A stretch of 64,000 nucleotides of DNA from Polaribacter reichenbachii (lineage in GTDB: Bacteria > Bacteroidota > Bacteroidia > Flavobacteriales > Flavobacteriaceae), in NCBI RefSeq assembly GCF_001975665.1, contig NZ_CP019419.1:1984001-2048000 (forward strand). The letters run 5' to 3'. Below the pieces are notes generated by a model. It was not told where the DNA came from and made no database searches. It was given only the letters and a program-made list of their open reading frames with translations. This document shows positions 36,016 to 44,350 of the stretch, piece after piece (positions within the stretch are counted from its first letter, which is position 1; the number at the start of each line of letters is the position of its first letter). Position numbers and translations under genes: made by a program.

Positions 36016-36540
36016 ATGCGTAAAGAAGAGTGTTTTTATTTAGGCAAAATCGTAACTAAATATAGTTTTAAAGGTGAAGTTGTTATCAAATTAGATACAG
36101 ACGAACCTGAGTTGTATAAAAATATGGAATCAGTTTATGTCGAATTCGGCACTAATCTGGTTCCATTTTTTATTGATAAAAGTTCTTTGCACAAAGGCAA
36201 TCAATTACGTGTTCAGTTCGAAGATGTGTATTCTGAAGAAGAAGCAGATTCAATTTTAAAATGCGGCGTTTATTTACCTTTAGACTTATTACCAAAATTA
36301 TCTGGAGATAAATTTTACTTTCACGAAGTAATTGGTTTTAAAGTTGTTGATTCAAATTTTGGTGAAGTGGGTAATATTGTTCATATCAATGATAAAGCAG
36401 CACAACCACTTTTTGAAATTGATAGAGATGGTAAAGAAATCTTTATTCCGATGATTGATGATTTTATCAAAAAAGTGGATCGAGAAAACAAACAAATACA
36501 AGTTGAAACTCCAGAAGGATTAATCGAATTGTATTTATAA
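36016..36540 (+). CDS. rimM: Ribosome maturation factor RimM
   Basis: A 174-residue 16S rRNA processing factor that binds S19 and helps mature the 30S head. The N-terminal beta-barrel domain starts CFYLGKIVTKYSFKGEVVIKLDTD. The C-terminal PRC-barrel domain contains FYFHEVIGFKVVDSNFGEVGNIVHI and ends IEVETPEGLIELYL-like (QVETPEGLIELYL). It lies 19 bases after rpsP in the normal ribosomal-protein operon order and is the last protein gene before tRNA-Ser. Confidence 0.93.
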   Translation: MRKEECFYLGKIVTKYSFKGEVVIKLDTDEPELYKNMESVYVEFGTNLVPFFIDKSSLHKGNQLRVQFEDVYSEEEADSILKCGVYLPLDLLPKLSGDKFYFHEVIGFKVVDSNFGEVGNIVHINDKAAQPLFEIDRDGKEIFIPMIDDFIKKVDRENKQIQVETPEGLIELYL

Positions 36541-36616
36541 ATACAACTTGTCTTTTTTAAGATGATGTTGCTACAGTTTACAAAAAGAGAAAACTTCTAC
36601 AGTAATTACAAAAATT

Positions 36617-36703
36617 AGAGAGGTGTCTGAGTGGTCGAAAGAGCTACCCTGGAAAGGTAGTATATGGGTAACTGTATCGAGGGTTCGAATCCCTTCCTCT
36701 CTG
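36617..36703 (+). tRNA. tRNA-Ser (anticodon GGA)
   Basis: An 87-base cloverleaf with the long variable arm of serine tRNAs. The acceptor stem is AGAGAGG (36617-36623) with CCTCTCT (36696-36702), discriminator G36703. The anticodon arm reads ctaccct-GGA-aaggtag. The T arm is GAGGG-TTCGAAT-CCCTT. CCA is not fully encoded. Its 3' end is the integration target: the final 16 bases recur at 44335 and 60591. Confidence 0.95.
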
Positions 36704-36705
36704 CA
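36690..36705 (+). repeat. Attachment site, tRNA-proximal copy (attL of element 1)
   Basis: TCCCTTCCTCTCTGCA forms the 3' end of tRNA-Ser plus two bases. Identical copies lie at 44335-44350 and 60591-60606. This copy has AA before it, where the other two have AG. Confidence 0.88.
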
Positions 36706-36708
36706 TTT

Positions 36709-36749
36709 AAAAACTTCATCATATTGATTTTCAATAAGTTGAAGTTTTT
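36709..36749 (+). terminator. Terminator directly after tRNA-Ser
   Basis: AAAACTTC (from 36710) pairs with GAAGTTTTT (36741-36749) around an inner hairpin (ATTGA/TCAAT), ending in Ts. It lies on the element side of the attachment site. Confidence 0.6.
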
Positions 36750-36892
36750 CAGTTTCTTTATTTGTACGATTTTTGTATTGTGAATAAAATTTGACCTTTT
36801 ATATTTCTTAAATTTAGGTAAATATTAATTTTTAGGGATTATTGTTTTATTAATGAATATTATTATAATTTGTATATTTATTAAAAAAAAAG

Positions 36893-37021
36893 ATGTTTAA
36901 GAAAATTGTTGAGGATATATTCGAATTATTTTATCCTGATTCAAAAGAAACTTTTAGTACAAAATTATTTGTTTTCTTTTTTTTGATATTTACTATCATA
37001 ACACTTTCTATTTTACTATAA
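36893..37021 (+). CDS. Possible small membrane protein, 42 residues
   Basis: A short frame opens at ATG 36893 and stops at 37019-37021. It has an amphipathic start (MFKKIVEDIFELFYPDSKETF) and then a single hydrophobic helix (LFVFFFLIFTIITLSILL). No family is recognised and no strong ribosome-binding sequence is visible (AT-rich as usual for the phylum). It may be an accessory product of element 1 or a chance frame. Confidence 0.35.
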   Translation: MFKKIVEDIFELFYPDSKETFSTKLFVFFFLIFTIITLSILL

Positions 37022-37052
37022 GTATTTAGTAAAAGATAAAGTTCTTTTTAAG

Positions 37053-37079
37053 GCTTCATTTTATACATTTCGTGCATTA
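37053..37079 (+). repeat. 27-bp direct repeat, left copy
   Basis: GCTTCATTTTATACATTTCG followed by TGCATTA, identical over 27 bases to 37658-37684. The copies bracket the single gene at 37097-37645. A related, inverted version (TACATTTCGTACATTAAT read on the minus strand) lies at 42841-42858. Confidence 0.85.
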
Positions 37080-37096
37080 ACTATTAAAATATACCT

Positions 37097-37645
37097 ATGA
37101 AAATTTTTTCTACCTTATTAATAATTACTTTTTGCTTAAGTTCTTTTTCACAAAATACTCAATTAGAATATGATAACTTTAAGATTCAAGAAAATAAAAG
37201 TTTAAAATGGCAAAAAGTATTTGATTTGACAATTTCTAAAGATTCGATTGTTAAGTTATTAGAAGTTAATTTAAATAATAACAGTTTTTTTAATGAATTA
37301 AAATATTCAAAATATCGATTTACTGGTTTTTCAAACTATAAATTATTAAGTGATGTAAAAAAGCTTTATGGGGTTGCTTCAAATACACAATACAAATGTT
37401 TTATTGTGATTGATGTAAAAGATAATAAATATAGAGTTTCTGTAAGTGATATTACTTTTAAAAACATACCTGTTACTGTTGGTAATGTTACAGTAAATAA
37501 CGAATATACTCTTTATAAATTAACAGTTAAAGGCAATAATAAAAATTTTAAAAAAGGTAAACTTGCAAAAAATACGCTACATTCTTTTAATAAAGATTTT
37601 ATCGATTTATTTACAATTAAAGAAAATATAAAAACGGATTGGTAG
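37097..37645 (+). CDS. Exported protein of unknown function (cargo gene)
   Basis: A 182-residue protein with signal peptide MKIFSTLLIITFCLSSFSQ. The mature part has NTQLEYDNFKIQENKSLKWQKVFDL, a central FIVIDVKDNKYRVSVSDITF and a Lys-rich C-terminus (GNNKNFKKGKLAKNTLHSF). The SLKWQKVF and YRVSVSDI segments resemble periplasmic proteins with a DUF4468-like fold, but the match is not strong enough to name. It is the only plus-strand protein of element 1 with a signal peptide and is bracketed by 27-bp direct repeats. Confidence 0.65.
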   Translation: MKIFSTLLIITFCLSSFSQNTQLEYDNFKIQENKSLKWQKVFDLTISKDSIVKLLEVNLNNNSFFNELKYSKYRFTGFSNYKLLSDVKKLYGVASNTQYKCFIVIDVKDNKYRVSVSDITFKNIPVTVGNVTVNNEYTLYKLTVKGNNKNFKKGKLAKNTLHSFNKDFIDLFTIKENIKTDW

Positions 37646-37657
37646 TTTGTTGTTAAA

Positions 37658-37684
37658 GCTTCATTTTATACATTTCGTGCATTA
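37658..37684 (+). repeat. 27-bp direct repeat, right copy
   Basis: Identical to 37053-37079 and extended by TTAA one base away from the core in both copies. It lies 13 bases after the stop of the cargo gene. Confidence 0.85.
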
Positions 37685-37712
37685 TTAATTTATTGTTTTT
37701 TATCTGATTCCG

Positions 37713-38303
37713 TTATTTAGATAGTAATAAACTTTCAATATCAGATTTATCGATGCTTTCAGCTTTATTTATTTGCTCTAAAAGTTTTAAATACTTCTTT
37801 GTCGGTTTTCCATTGTAGTATTTTTTAAAATGTTTACTGTATAATTCAGAATAGTGATTATCACTTTCAAAATATGCTCCATAAACCTTTTCTAATGACC
37901 TATAATATTTACTTCGTGTTTGGCTTGAATACATTCCAGTTTTTAAAATACTTCTATGTTGAAACCTACCATTAATCAAATGTAGTTTTCTGCATCTTAT
38001 ACCAGTAAATTTGCATTTAAAATACCAAATATCTGCATTATTAAGGTTTGATTTTATTGAGACTAAATCGACCTTATAATTATAAGATTTATCATTGCAC
38101 GTATAAATAAATTCAACAAAATTATTATCATTAATTAAAGAGGTGTTAATGCTTATACTACCTGTAGATTCGCCTCTACTTTTCCAGTAAACATTACCAT
38201 TAAAAGAAAGGTTTTTTTGTAGGTATTTTAATTTTTTTAAATCTGTTATCGATAAGCTTTTAATCTCATCAAATAAAATAGGAAACGTATAATTTTTTGC
38301 CAT
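37713..38303 (-). CDS. Element protein of unknown function
   Basis: A 196-residue protein starting MAKNYTFPILFDEIKSLSI. It has a beta-rich middle (GSISINTSLINDNNFVEFIYTCND) and a basic, aromatic second half (RCRKLHLINGRFQHRSILKTGMYSSQTRSKYYRSL), which looks suited to nucleic-acid contact. No membrane segment or signal peptide. It is the last gene of the minus-strand replication module, 25 bases after the DUF6371 gene. The function is unknown; a role in mobilisation or replication of the element is inferred from position. Confidence 0.6.
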   Translation of the reverse strand: MAKNYTFPILFDEIKSLSITDLKKLKYLQKNLSFNGNVYWKSRGESTGSISINTSLINDNNFVEFIYTCNDKSYNYKVDLVSIKSNLNNADIWYFKCKFTGIRCRKLHLINGRFQHRSILKTGMYSSQTRSKYYRSLEKVYGAYFESDNHYSELYSKHFKKYYNGKPTKKYLKLLEQINKAESIDKSDIESLLLSK

Positions 38304-38328
38304 TGTCTAAAATTTAAAACCTAAATAA

Positions 38329-39429
38329 TTAGGAAACTTTTTGTTTTGAATAATAATCAACCAAATCAGAACCATTCTGTAAGATTGTTTTTTCTAATAA
38401 ATTACTAACTGCAATTTTAAAACCCTGATTGTTTAGTTCAGTTGCTTTATTATGCCAGTTTTCAAATTCTCCCTTATCAGGAAACGCAATACATTTTCTT
38501 TTTTTAAGTGGTTGCAATAAATCAAACTTAAAATTTGACTTGCTACCTGTGGCAATCCAAATAAATTCAGGTAAATAAATACTCATTATAATAGCAGTTT
38601 TTTCACTTTCTACGATTGCAATTTCTTTTTGATAGTCTTCATTAATGAGGTGTAAACCAAATAAACATTGATTGAGGTTAAAATCAGGCTCTTTAATAGC
38701 TTTATGTAACCAATTGATATGATTGTAAGGTTCTTTTATTCTTTTGCCTTTACAACTATTATAAAGCATAATTTTACAAGCGTGAATTTGCTCTTTGTGG
38801 TCTATTTGCCAAAATAAAGTTGCATTATTCCAAAAGTAATTTGCACCAGTTAAATAATATTTTTGCGTTGCTGTTTGCACCTCATCAACTGTAAATTGGC
38901 TCAATAAATAAGTAGTTAAATTGTCATTAAATTGTTGACTTTCATATTCTCTTATTATTTTATCCTGAAGCTGTAAACTGTGAAAACTTGGTTTAACTGA
39001 TTGAGGTTCTTTTATTGCCTTAACTTCATTTATAATTTTAATATTATCAGAATTAAAATATTTGTTTTCATTGTTTGAATACTGAATATTTGAGTTCTTT
39101 AAATACCATTCAGTTATAAAACATTTGCTTTCTGTTTGCTTTAATATTTGCGAGGTTGGTATTATCGAAATAACGCCATTTACATCAACCAATTTACAAG
39201 CCTTATCACTTATCTTTTTTAACGTGAGAAAATCAATTAAATAGGCTTTTTTACCTTTTGGAGGTGCTTTATGATATCCACAATTTTGCTCTCTGTCGCA
39301 TCTGCCATAATCAGTAGTTAAATATTTGCCCTGTTCTGTATCAACGTAATAAACAAACGTCTTTTTATTACAGTTTGGGCAAATAAATTTCTTACTACTT
39401 TTATCTAATGAATATCTAAAAGCTACCAT
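38329..39429 (-). CDS. DUF6371-type zinc-finger/TOPRIM-like primase-associated protein
   Basis: A protein of about 366 residues. The start is taken at ATG 39429 (MVAFRYSLDKSSKKFICPNC); the frame can extend 19 codons upstream, but the zinc domain would then be pushed inward. CPNCNKKT...CDREQNCGYH is a zinc ribbon like that of DnaG-type primases. A TOPRIM-like core follows: IAIVESEKTAIIMSIYLPEFIWIATGS and KRKCIAFPDKGEFENW. It overlaps the primase-helicase gene end by 14 bases, so the two are translationally coupled. It likely supplies primase or RNA-primer handling for element replication; activity is inferred. Confidence 0.7.
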   Translation of the reverse strand: MVAFRYSLDKSSKKFICPNCNKKTFVYYVDTEQGKYLTTDYGRCDREQNCGYHKAPPKGKKAYLIDFLTLKKISDKACKLVDVNGVISIIPTSQILKQTESKCFITEWYLKNSNIQYSNNENKYFNSDNIKIINEVKAIKEPQSVKPSFHSLQLQDKIIREYESQQFNDNLTTYLLSQFTVDEVQTATQKYYLTGANYFWNNATLFWQIDHKEQIHACKIMLYNSCKGKRIKEPYNHINWLHKAIKEPDFNLNQCLFGLHLINEDYQKEIAIVESEKTAIIMSIYLPEFIWIATGSKSNFKFDLLQPLKKRKCIAFPDKGEFENWHNKATELNNQGFKIAVSNLLEKTILQNGSDLVDYYSKQKVS

Positions 39430-40999
39430 TAAATTGATGTTTATTTGATATGATGTAAGCCACGTTTCCAATACTTTTACGTTCAACTACAATTTTAAAA
39501 TGTCGTAAACGCTTCATAAAATTAGACTTGTTTACTGGTCTGAAACCGTCTTCAATACAGTACACTTTATATTTTTGATATAATTCGCTTATGGTAGTGT
39601 AATTTGTAGCCGTTTTATACTCATAGTCTTCAATAAACATTTTTACGCTGTCGCTTTGTTTTTCGTAATTACTACGAGCCATTTCAACGGCTTCACATTT
39701 ACTGAATTTCTTTTGCTTTAAAACCCTGTCAAGTCCTTGCAATATCCAATTAAAAACGCCTGATAATTCGTTGTTAATTATCTTGTTTGCGAGTTCCTTA
39801 TCTTGTTTGTTTTCTGCTATGGTTACATCAAAACCAATGATTAAAAAACGTCTAAAAAAAGCGTTGGTATGCTCTACATCTTTTGGTAATTCATTACAGT
39901 TGAAAATTAGCTTTGCGTAATCATTTAAAATAAACGGTTCGCCATAAGGTAAACGAACGCTTAACGGTTCTCCTGAAGCCATTTGTTTAAAAATATCAGT
40001 TTCCAATTTGCCATTTATTTCTGATGCGTAATTGACTAACTTACTGCCTATTTTCGCTCTATAATAGCCATTGTCATTTGTTAAGTCCTGTAAAGAATAA
40101 CTACTAAAATTTTCAGTTCCTAAAAGTGCATTGAGTATCTCAAAAAATACGCTTTTACCATTTGCACCAGTACCATAAAGAATAAGCATTTTTTCAAGTT
40201 TTAAAACACTTGGTTTTATAAAAATGTATCCACAATATTCTGCAAATATTTTTTGTTTGTCTACATCAGGTAAAACCTCATCTAAATACTTTTTAAAAAG
40301 TGGTGCGGTTGCATCAGGTTCGTATTCAAAAGGTAGTTGATGCGTTAAAAAATCTTTTTTATCAAACGCTCTTAATTCTCTTTTTGTTGGTGTTATTTGA
40401 TACGTTCCGTTTTGTAGATTGATTAATACATTTCTTTTATTAGCCTTTGGCGTTGGTAAATAAGCATCTGCCATAAACTGTTTAAATAACTCATCTTTAA
40501 ACGTGTGAATTTTACCTTTGAATTTGTTAACCCCCATTTTTAAAGCGACGTTTCCTAAAAAGGACTGAAAGCTTTCTTTGTTGATTTCATTCCAGTAACT
40601 GCCATTATACAGATAAATAAAACCGTTCTTTTTGCATAAACCCCAGTTGTTTTGTTTGGCAATTTTAAGAAGTTGCTCAATACAAAGTATTAAAAAATGA
40701 TTTTTAGTAAGCTTAAAACTATCTAACTTTTTAACGAGTTTTTTGTATTCTTTTTGCTCCTGTTTATTTTTAGTATTGAAACTGCCGTCTTCATTGTAAA
40801 TAAAAGGTTGTAAGTCTTCAATTTGTTTTTTAACGATTTCAATATCAGGAAACGCCAATATTTGAAAATCTATTTTACTAATGCTGTTTGAAAGTTCCTG
40901 TAAAATTTCATCAGTTGTTTTTTCTATGGTTTGCAAACCGTCTGAAAGCTCGTTAATATTACTTTTAACAAGATTATTTATATTTTCTTTATTCTGCAT
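39416..40999 (-). CDS. P4-family phage/plasmid primase-helicase (D5-like)
   Basis: A 527-residue replication protein. The SF3-type helicase core has Walker A GTGANGKS (276-283), followed by the region LVNYASEINGKLETDIFKQMASGEPLSVRLPYGEPF and sensor block AKLIFNCNELPKDVEHTNAFFRRFLIIGFD. The N-terminal part (about 100-200) corresponds to the D5_N region. The C-terminus has a winged-helix-like segment. Such proteins unwind and prime the origin of satellite phages, plasmids and integrative elements. It is the core of the element 1 replication module. Confidence 0.85.
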   Translation of the reverse strand: MQNKENINNLVKSNINELSDGLQTIEKTTDEILQELSNSISKIDFQILAFPDIEIVKKQIEDLQPFIYNEDGSFNTKNKQEQKEYKKLVKKLDSFKLTKNHFLILCIEQLLKIAKQNNWGLCKKNGFIYLYNGSYWNEINKESFQSFLGNVALKMGVNKFKGKIHTFKDELFKQFMADAYLPTPKANKRNVLINLQNGTYQITPTKRELRAFDKKDFLTHQLPFEYEPDATAPLFKKYLDEVLPDVDKQKIFAEYCGYIFIKPSVLKLEKMLILYGTGANGKSVFFEILNALLGTENFSSYSLQDLTNDNGYYRAKIGSKLVNYASEINGKLETDIFKQMASGEPLSVRLPYGEPFILNDYAKLIFNCNELPKDVEHTNAFFRRFLIIGFDVTIAENKQDKELANKIINNELSGVFNWILQGLDRVLKQKKFSKCEAVEMARSNYEKQSDSVKMFIEDYEYKTATNYTTISELYQKYKVYCIEDGFRPVNKSNFMKRLRHFKIVVERKSIGNVAYIISNKHQFNGSF

Positions 41000-41002
41000 A
41001 GC

Positions 41003-41308
41003 CTAAAACATTTTTAATTGATTAGACTTAAAAAACAAATCAGGATTTGTAGTGTAATAATTAACTACTCTTTTAGTTATTTTACAGATTCCTTTTTTTG
41101 CAATCTCTATTTTATTGGTTTTTCTTAAATCTCTACAAAACCAACAAATATTTGCTCTATCAATATTTAATTTTTCTGATAGCATCTTCATTGATTGTGG
41201 TTGTTCAAAAAAACCTTTGTAAACCTTGTTAAATTGGTCTTTAAAATCTTTATCTTTACCTTGCTTATAACTATTATAATTAAGGCTTTGTGTATTCGTG
41301 TTACTCAT
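41003..41308 (-). CDS. Small winged-helix DNA-binding protein
   Basis: A 101-residue protein with an HTH-like core (MKMLSEKLNIDRANICWFCRDLRKTNKIEIAKKGICKIT), which looks like a winged helix, and a basic character. It is in a tight row: stop 3 bases before the primase-helicase start and start 5 bases after the next HTH gene. It probably controls the element or assists origin recognition. No named family is recognised. Confidence 0.6.
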   Translation of the reverse strand: MSNTNTQSLNYNSYKQGKDKDFKDQFNKVYKGFFEQPQSMKMLSEKLNIDRANICWFCRDLRKTNKIEIAKKGICKITKRVVNYYTTNPDLFFKSNQLKMF

Positions 41309-41313
41309 AGCCT

Positions 41314-41595
41314 TTATTTTTTAAGTTTTTGTAAACTGTTTAGTAATTCCGCTTTTTTGTAGTATCTGCGGTTTCCAATACCATAAGCTATGACTTTGCC
41401 TTTGTTAGTCCAAGCCCATAAGGTTGAACTATCAATTTGTAAGAATTTGCAAGTTTGCTCCCTTGTTAGTAACTCATCAGGATTGTGAGTTTGTAAAGTT
41501 TCTTTAAAGTCTTCTAATTGACTTTTAACGCCGTCTTTGATTAACTCCGTTAACCTTTCAGGACTTACATTTTGAAGTAAGATTGTGTTATTCAT
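41314..41595 (-). CDS. Excisionase-type helix-turn-helix protein
   Basis: A 93-residue protein with a MerR/excisionase-like HTH: LLTREQTCKFLQIDSSTLWAWTNKGKVIAYGIGNRRYYKKAELLNSL (about 43-89). An N-terminal helix (VSPERLTELIKDGVKSQLEDF) precedes it. Proteins of this form in Bacteroidota elements act as recombination directionality factors or module regulators. The region immediately upstream (41603-41684) contains several TTGTTTA half-sites that it may bind. Confidence 0.75.
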   Translation of the reverse strand: MNNTILLQNVSPERLTELIKDGVKSQLEDFKETLQTHNPDELLTREQTCKFLQIDSSTLWAWTNKGKVIAYGIGNRRYYKKAELLNSLQKLKK

Positions 41596-41602
41596 ACATC
41601 AA

Positions 41603-41684
41603 AAGTATAAACAAAAACAATCTAATTAACTGTTAATCAGTTGTTTAAACTTGTTTACAAGTATAAACAAGTTGTACAAGTTGT
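41603..41684. repeat. Cluster of TTGTTTA half-sites and ACAAGTTGT repeats (operator or iterons)
   Basis: AAGTATAAACAA occurs at 41603-41614 and 41659-41670. An inverted repeat ACTTGTTTA-n6-TAAACAAGT spans 41649-41672. ACAAGTTGT is tandem at 41667-41684. In all, four TTGTTTA half-sites in either orientation lie directly upstream of the HTH/primase operon. Confidence 0.65.
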
Positions 41685-41685
41685 T

Positions 41686-42831
41686 TTAATTTGTTTTATA
41701 TTTGATAATCAAAGGGTTAAGTTTTTTCTGAATTACATCAATTATAATCGAATCAACCTCTTTAACGTTTTGAATACTGTTATAAGTTCCTATATTTCTA
41801 TCAAAGACTAACCTTAATTGATTATAAAGTTGTTTAAATTCTTTAGTTCCATAAATTATAATATTATCAGATACTAATAAATCGATTACTGCTTTAATAC
41901 TTTTACCTTTTTCAGTTGGAAATGTCTCTTTTAAATCTTTAATAAAGCTTTGTTTGTTTTCAATATTTATAATAAAATGCTCTAAATTTTTAGTTTCTTT
42001 TTGTTGAGGTTTTTCAAATTCTGTTTTTTCTAAATCTTTAAATTTTTCACTCAAATAAAGAGAATATCTTTTGCAGTATTTCAGTTGTTCTCTTTTAGCA
42101 TTAAAAGTTCCGCTTTTATTTTTATCGATAAAATCTTCAATTCCGTTTTGTAACGTTTCAATTTTTTTGAGTTCAGATTTTAAAAACTCTATTGTTACTA
42201 ATTTGGCATCAAAAAAAAGACTTGCAATATTTTTCTCATTTTTGAGATATTCTGCAAGTGCTAAATCATAATATTTCGGTATTAAATCAGGGAAATTAAT
42301 AGGAAACTTTAAATTCCCTTTAGATAGGTATATTTTTTCAAAATATTGTCTACCTGTATACAATTCGTTTTCATAGCCTGAATAAAAGAAATTGCCCTCA
42401 TTACATTGTGCTGAATAGTCTTTATTTTCATCTATACAAACAAATATTAATTTTATCGTGTTTTCAATAAATTCAATATCTGAATGATATAAGTGTCCTG
42501 TGAATTGGTGATTTGTAATTGGTGCTAAAGGAATACCAAAACCATTTATATTTAAAGTTTCAATATCTCTTTCAATATCATTAAAGAATTTATTTTCTTT
42601 TTTTCTTAATGAAATAATTAAATAAAGTTCTTTTTTTCTTTCATTGTAAAGACTTAAAAATTTTTGTTTGAAGTGTTCTAGTGTATTATTACAATTATCA
42701 TAAAATTCAATTAAACTGAAATTGTGTTTTTTTTCAGCTTCTTTATGTTTTCTTATTAAGTAAAGTTTTAGTAATTCAGGATTTTTATAATATCCTGTTA
42801 ACATCATATTTAAAAAATTAATTTCACTCAT
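41686..42831 (-). CDS. Element protein of unknown function, 381 residues
   Basis: A mostly helical, Lys/Glu-rich cytoplasmic protein starting MSEINFLNMMLTGYYKNPELLKLYLI. Long predicted helical stretches alternate with an aromatic central block (NEGNFFYSGYENELYTGRQYFEKIYLSKG). The C-terminal third (FPTEKGKSIKAVIDLLVSDNIIIYGTKEFKQLYNQL) resembles element-regulator proteins found beside integrases in Bacteroidota, but no family name can be given safely. A TACATTTCGTACATTAAT motif lies just upstream of its start. It sits between the integrase and the HTH operon. Confidence 0.6.
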   Translation of the reverse strand: MSEINFLNMMLTGYYKNPELLKLYLIRKHKEAEKKHNFSLIEFYDNCNNTLEHFKQKFLSLYNERKKELYLIISLRKKENKFFNDIERDIETLNINGFGIPLAPITNHQFTGHLYHSDIEFIENTIKLIFVCIDENKDYSAQCNEGNFFYSGYENELYTGRQYFEKIYLSKGNLKFPINFPDLIPKYYDLALAEYLKNEKNIASLFFDAKLVTIEFLKSELKKIETLQNGIEDFIDKNKSGTFNAKREQLKYCKRYSLYLSEKFKDLEKTEFEKPQQKETKNLEHFIINIENKQSFIKDLKETFPTEKGKSIKAVIDLLVSDNIIIYGTKEFKQLYNQLRLVFDRNIGTYNSIQNVKEVDSIIIDVIQKKLNPLIIKYKTN

Positions 42832-42840
42832 AACAATTTA

Positions 42841-42858
42841 ATTAATGTACGAAATGTA
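42841..42858 (-). repeat. Inverted, related copy of the element repeat
   Basis: On the minus strand TACATTTCGTACATTAAT matches the core of the 27-bp repeats (TACATTTCGTGCATTA) with one change. It lies directly upstream of the ATG of the 381-residue gene, just as the left 27-bp copy lies upstream of the cargo gene. Confidence 0.55.
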
Positions 42859-42892
42859 AGAAATGCACGTTAAAAAACAACTTTATTTTTTA

Positions 42893-44143
42893 TTAAAAAT
42901 ATTTAGTTATCTCGAGAGCTAAATCTTTATTGCTTTTGCCTATGTAGTTTAAAAACATTGCTTCAGTACTATGTCCTGTAATATAAATTAAATAGGTTGT
43001 TGGTATTGTACCGTAAAAATTGGTTGCAAAACTACGTCTGCCAATATGCGAGGTAACCAGTTCGTGTTTTTTGTAAGTTCCTGATTGCTTTCTAAAAATT
43101 TTACTACCTTTTTGGGTTTCAACCATTTTACTGCCTTTAGTTGGTTCGTTTATTTCTGCCAGTTCGCAAACATCTTTTATAAAGTCATTATACTTTTGGT
43201 CTGATATTTTATAAGGAAACGAGCCGTTTCTTTTATGAAGTATTTCTAAAACCTTTGGGTGCAATGGTACTGTCATAGTTTTATCAGTTTTTTGTTGAGT
43301 AAATTCGATTAAATGTTTACCGTTTTCAATTCTTATTTGTTCTTTGGTAAACCTCATAAAATCTGAAATTCTTTGCCCTGTATAACAACTAATAATTAAC
43401 CAGTCTTTGGCGTTGTCTAAACTATCTGTTAATTTATCTTTACTGATGTTTTCAATTTTAGTTAAGTCTTCAAATGATAGGTAAATTTTAGCTACTTTTT
43501 CTTTTTCTAACATTAAACTATCCAACTGCGGATGCGTTTCAATACCTACAAATCGAGCGTGTTTACAAAACGTTTTTATTATTGCTAATTCTCTTTGTAT
43601 TGTATTTTGTGCGTATGATTCGCTTTTACAGTAAGAAACAAATTCATTTTTAAAACTATCGTTTACATCTGCAATAAGTATTTGTTTTTTTCTGAAACTT
43701 TCAAGGCGTTCCAGTTTATGTTTGATAACTGTAAACTTACTTTTAGTTCTTTTTTTGATTTCGTGTTTACGGTACTCAATATAAAAATCAATATAATTGA
43801 TTAAATCTTTAGGAATTGCTTTGTCTTCAGTCGGTGGGTTGTAATAATAATCTAATTGAGACGTTAACCAGTCTTTTGTAATGCTTTCAGGGTTTACAGA
43901 ATTAAAAGCTTTTAAAACGTGATTTTCTATTTTGTTGAGTTCGTTGTTTATTTCAGTTTGTAAGTTTGTAATCTCAATATCTTTAGATTTATTTTTATGT
44001 TGTTTGCTCCAATAATATTTTGAAACCTCAACTTTTGTTTTTGCTCCGAAAACATAGTCTTTAGCATTATACCTGTATAAAAGCCTTAAATTTAAGTTTG
44101 CTTTGTCTTTAGTTGAACGATATAAGAAATTAATTGAAGCCAT
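42893..44143 (-). CDS. Tyrosine site-specific recombinase (integrase)
   Basis: A 416-residue integrase. An N-terminal arm-binding region (INFLYRSTKDKANLNLRLLYRYNAKDYVFGAKTKVEVSKYYW) and a SAM-like core-binding domain precede the catalytic domain. The first catalytic Arg is in CYTGQRISDF; His366 and Arg369 are in HIGRRSF; His391 is in TGHSTEAMFLNY and the nucleophile Tyr400 follows. All active-site residues are intact. The gene is adjacent to the attachment copy at 44335, as expected for the enzyme that joins the element to the tRNA-Ser 3' end. Confidence 0.92.
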   Translation of the reverse strand: MASINFLYRSTKDKANLNLRLLYRYNAKDYVFGAKTKVEVSKYYWSKQHKNKSKDIEITNLQTEINNELNKIENHVLKAFNSVNPESITKDWLTSQLDYYYNPPTEDKAIPKDLINYIDFYIEYRKHEIKKRTKSKFTVIKHKLERLESFRKKQILIADVNDSFKNEFVSYCKSESYAQNTIQRELAIIKTFCKHARFVGIETHPQLDSLMLEKEKVAKIYLSFEDLTKIENISKDKLTDSLDNAKDWLIISCYTGQRISDFMRFTKEQIRIENGKHLIEFTQQKTDKTMTVPLHPKVLEILHKRNGSFPYKISDQKYNDFIKDVCELAEINEPTKGSKMVETQKGSKIFRKQSGTYKKHELVTSHIGRRSFATNFYGTIPTTYLIYITGHSTEAMFLNYIGKSNKDLALEITKYF

Positions 44144-44334
44144 ACAGATATATTTTAATAATACAAATATAAAATATTGTACGGTATTTGTACGATAAAA
44201 GTAAAATTAAAACAAACTACATCAAACTAAACAAAAAAGGAATATCTTTGTAAAACCTTTGTTTATTTGATTAATTAATATTTTTTCAATTTTTTAAGGT
44301 GGTTTGTTGAGGTGGTTGTTTGTGGTATTTGTAG

Positions 44335-44350
44335 TCCCTTCCTCTCTGCA
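44335..44350 (+). repeat. Attachment site, middle copy
   Basis: TCCCTTCCTCTCTGCA, identical to the tRNA-Ser 3' end; preceded by TAG as in the right copy. It is the right end of element 1 and the left end of element 2. Confidence 0.9.

Larger units (their letters stand above)
36706..44350. mobile_element. Element 1: integrase/primase island in tRNA-Ser
   Basis: A 7.6-kb element bounded by the tRNA-Ser 3' end (36690-36705) and its copy at 44335-44350. The tyrosine integrase lies next to the right end. The minus-strand module holds a helix-turn-helix protein with an excisionase-like fold, a small winged-helix protein, a P4-type primase-helicase and a DUF6371 TOPRIM-like protein. A small exported protein between direct repeats sits at the left end. 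No structural phage genes, relaxase or conjugation genes are present, so this resembles a satellite or mobilisable replicating island. Confidence 0.82.
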
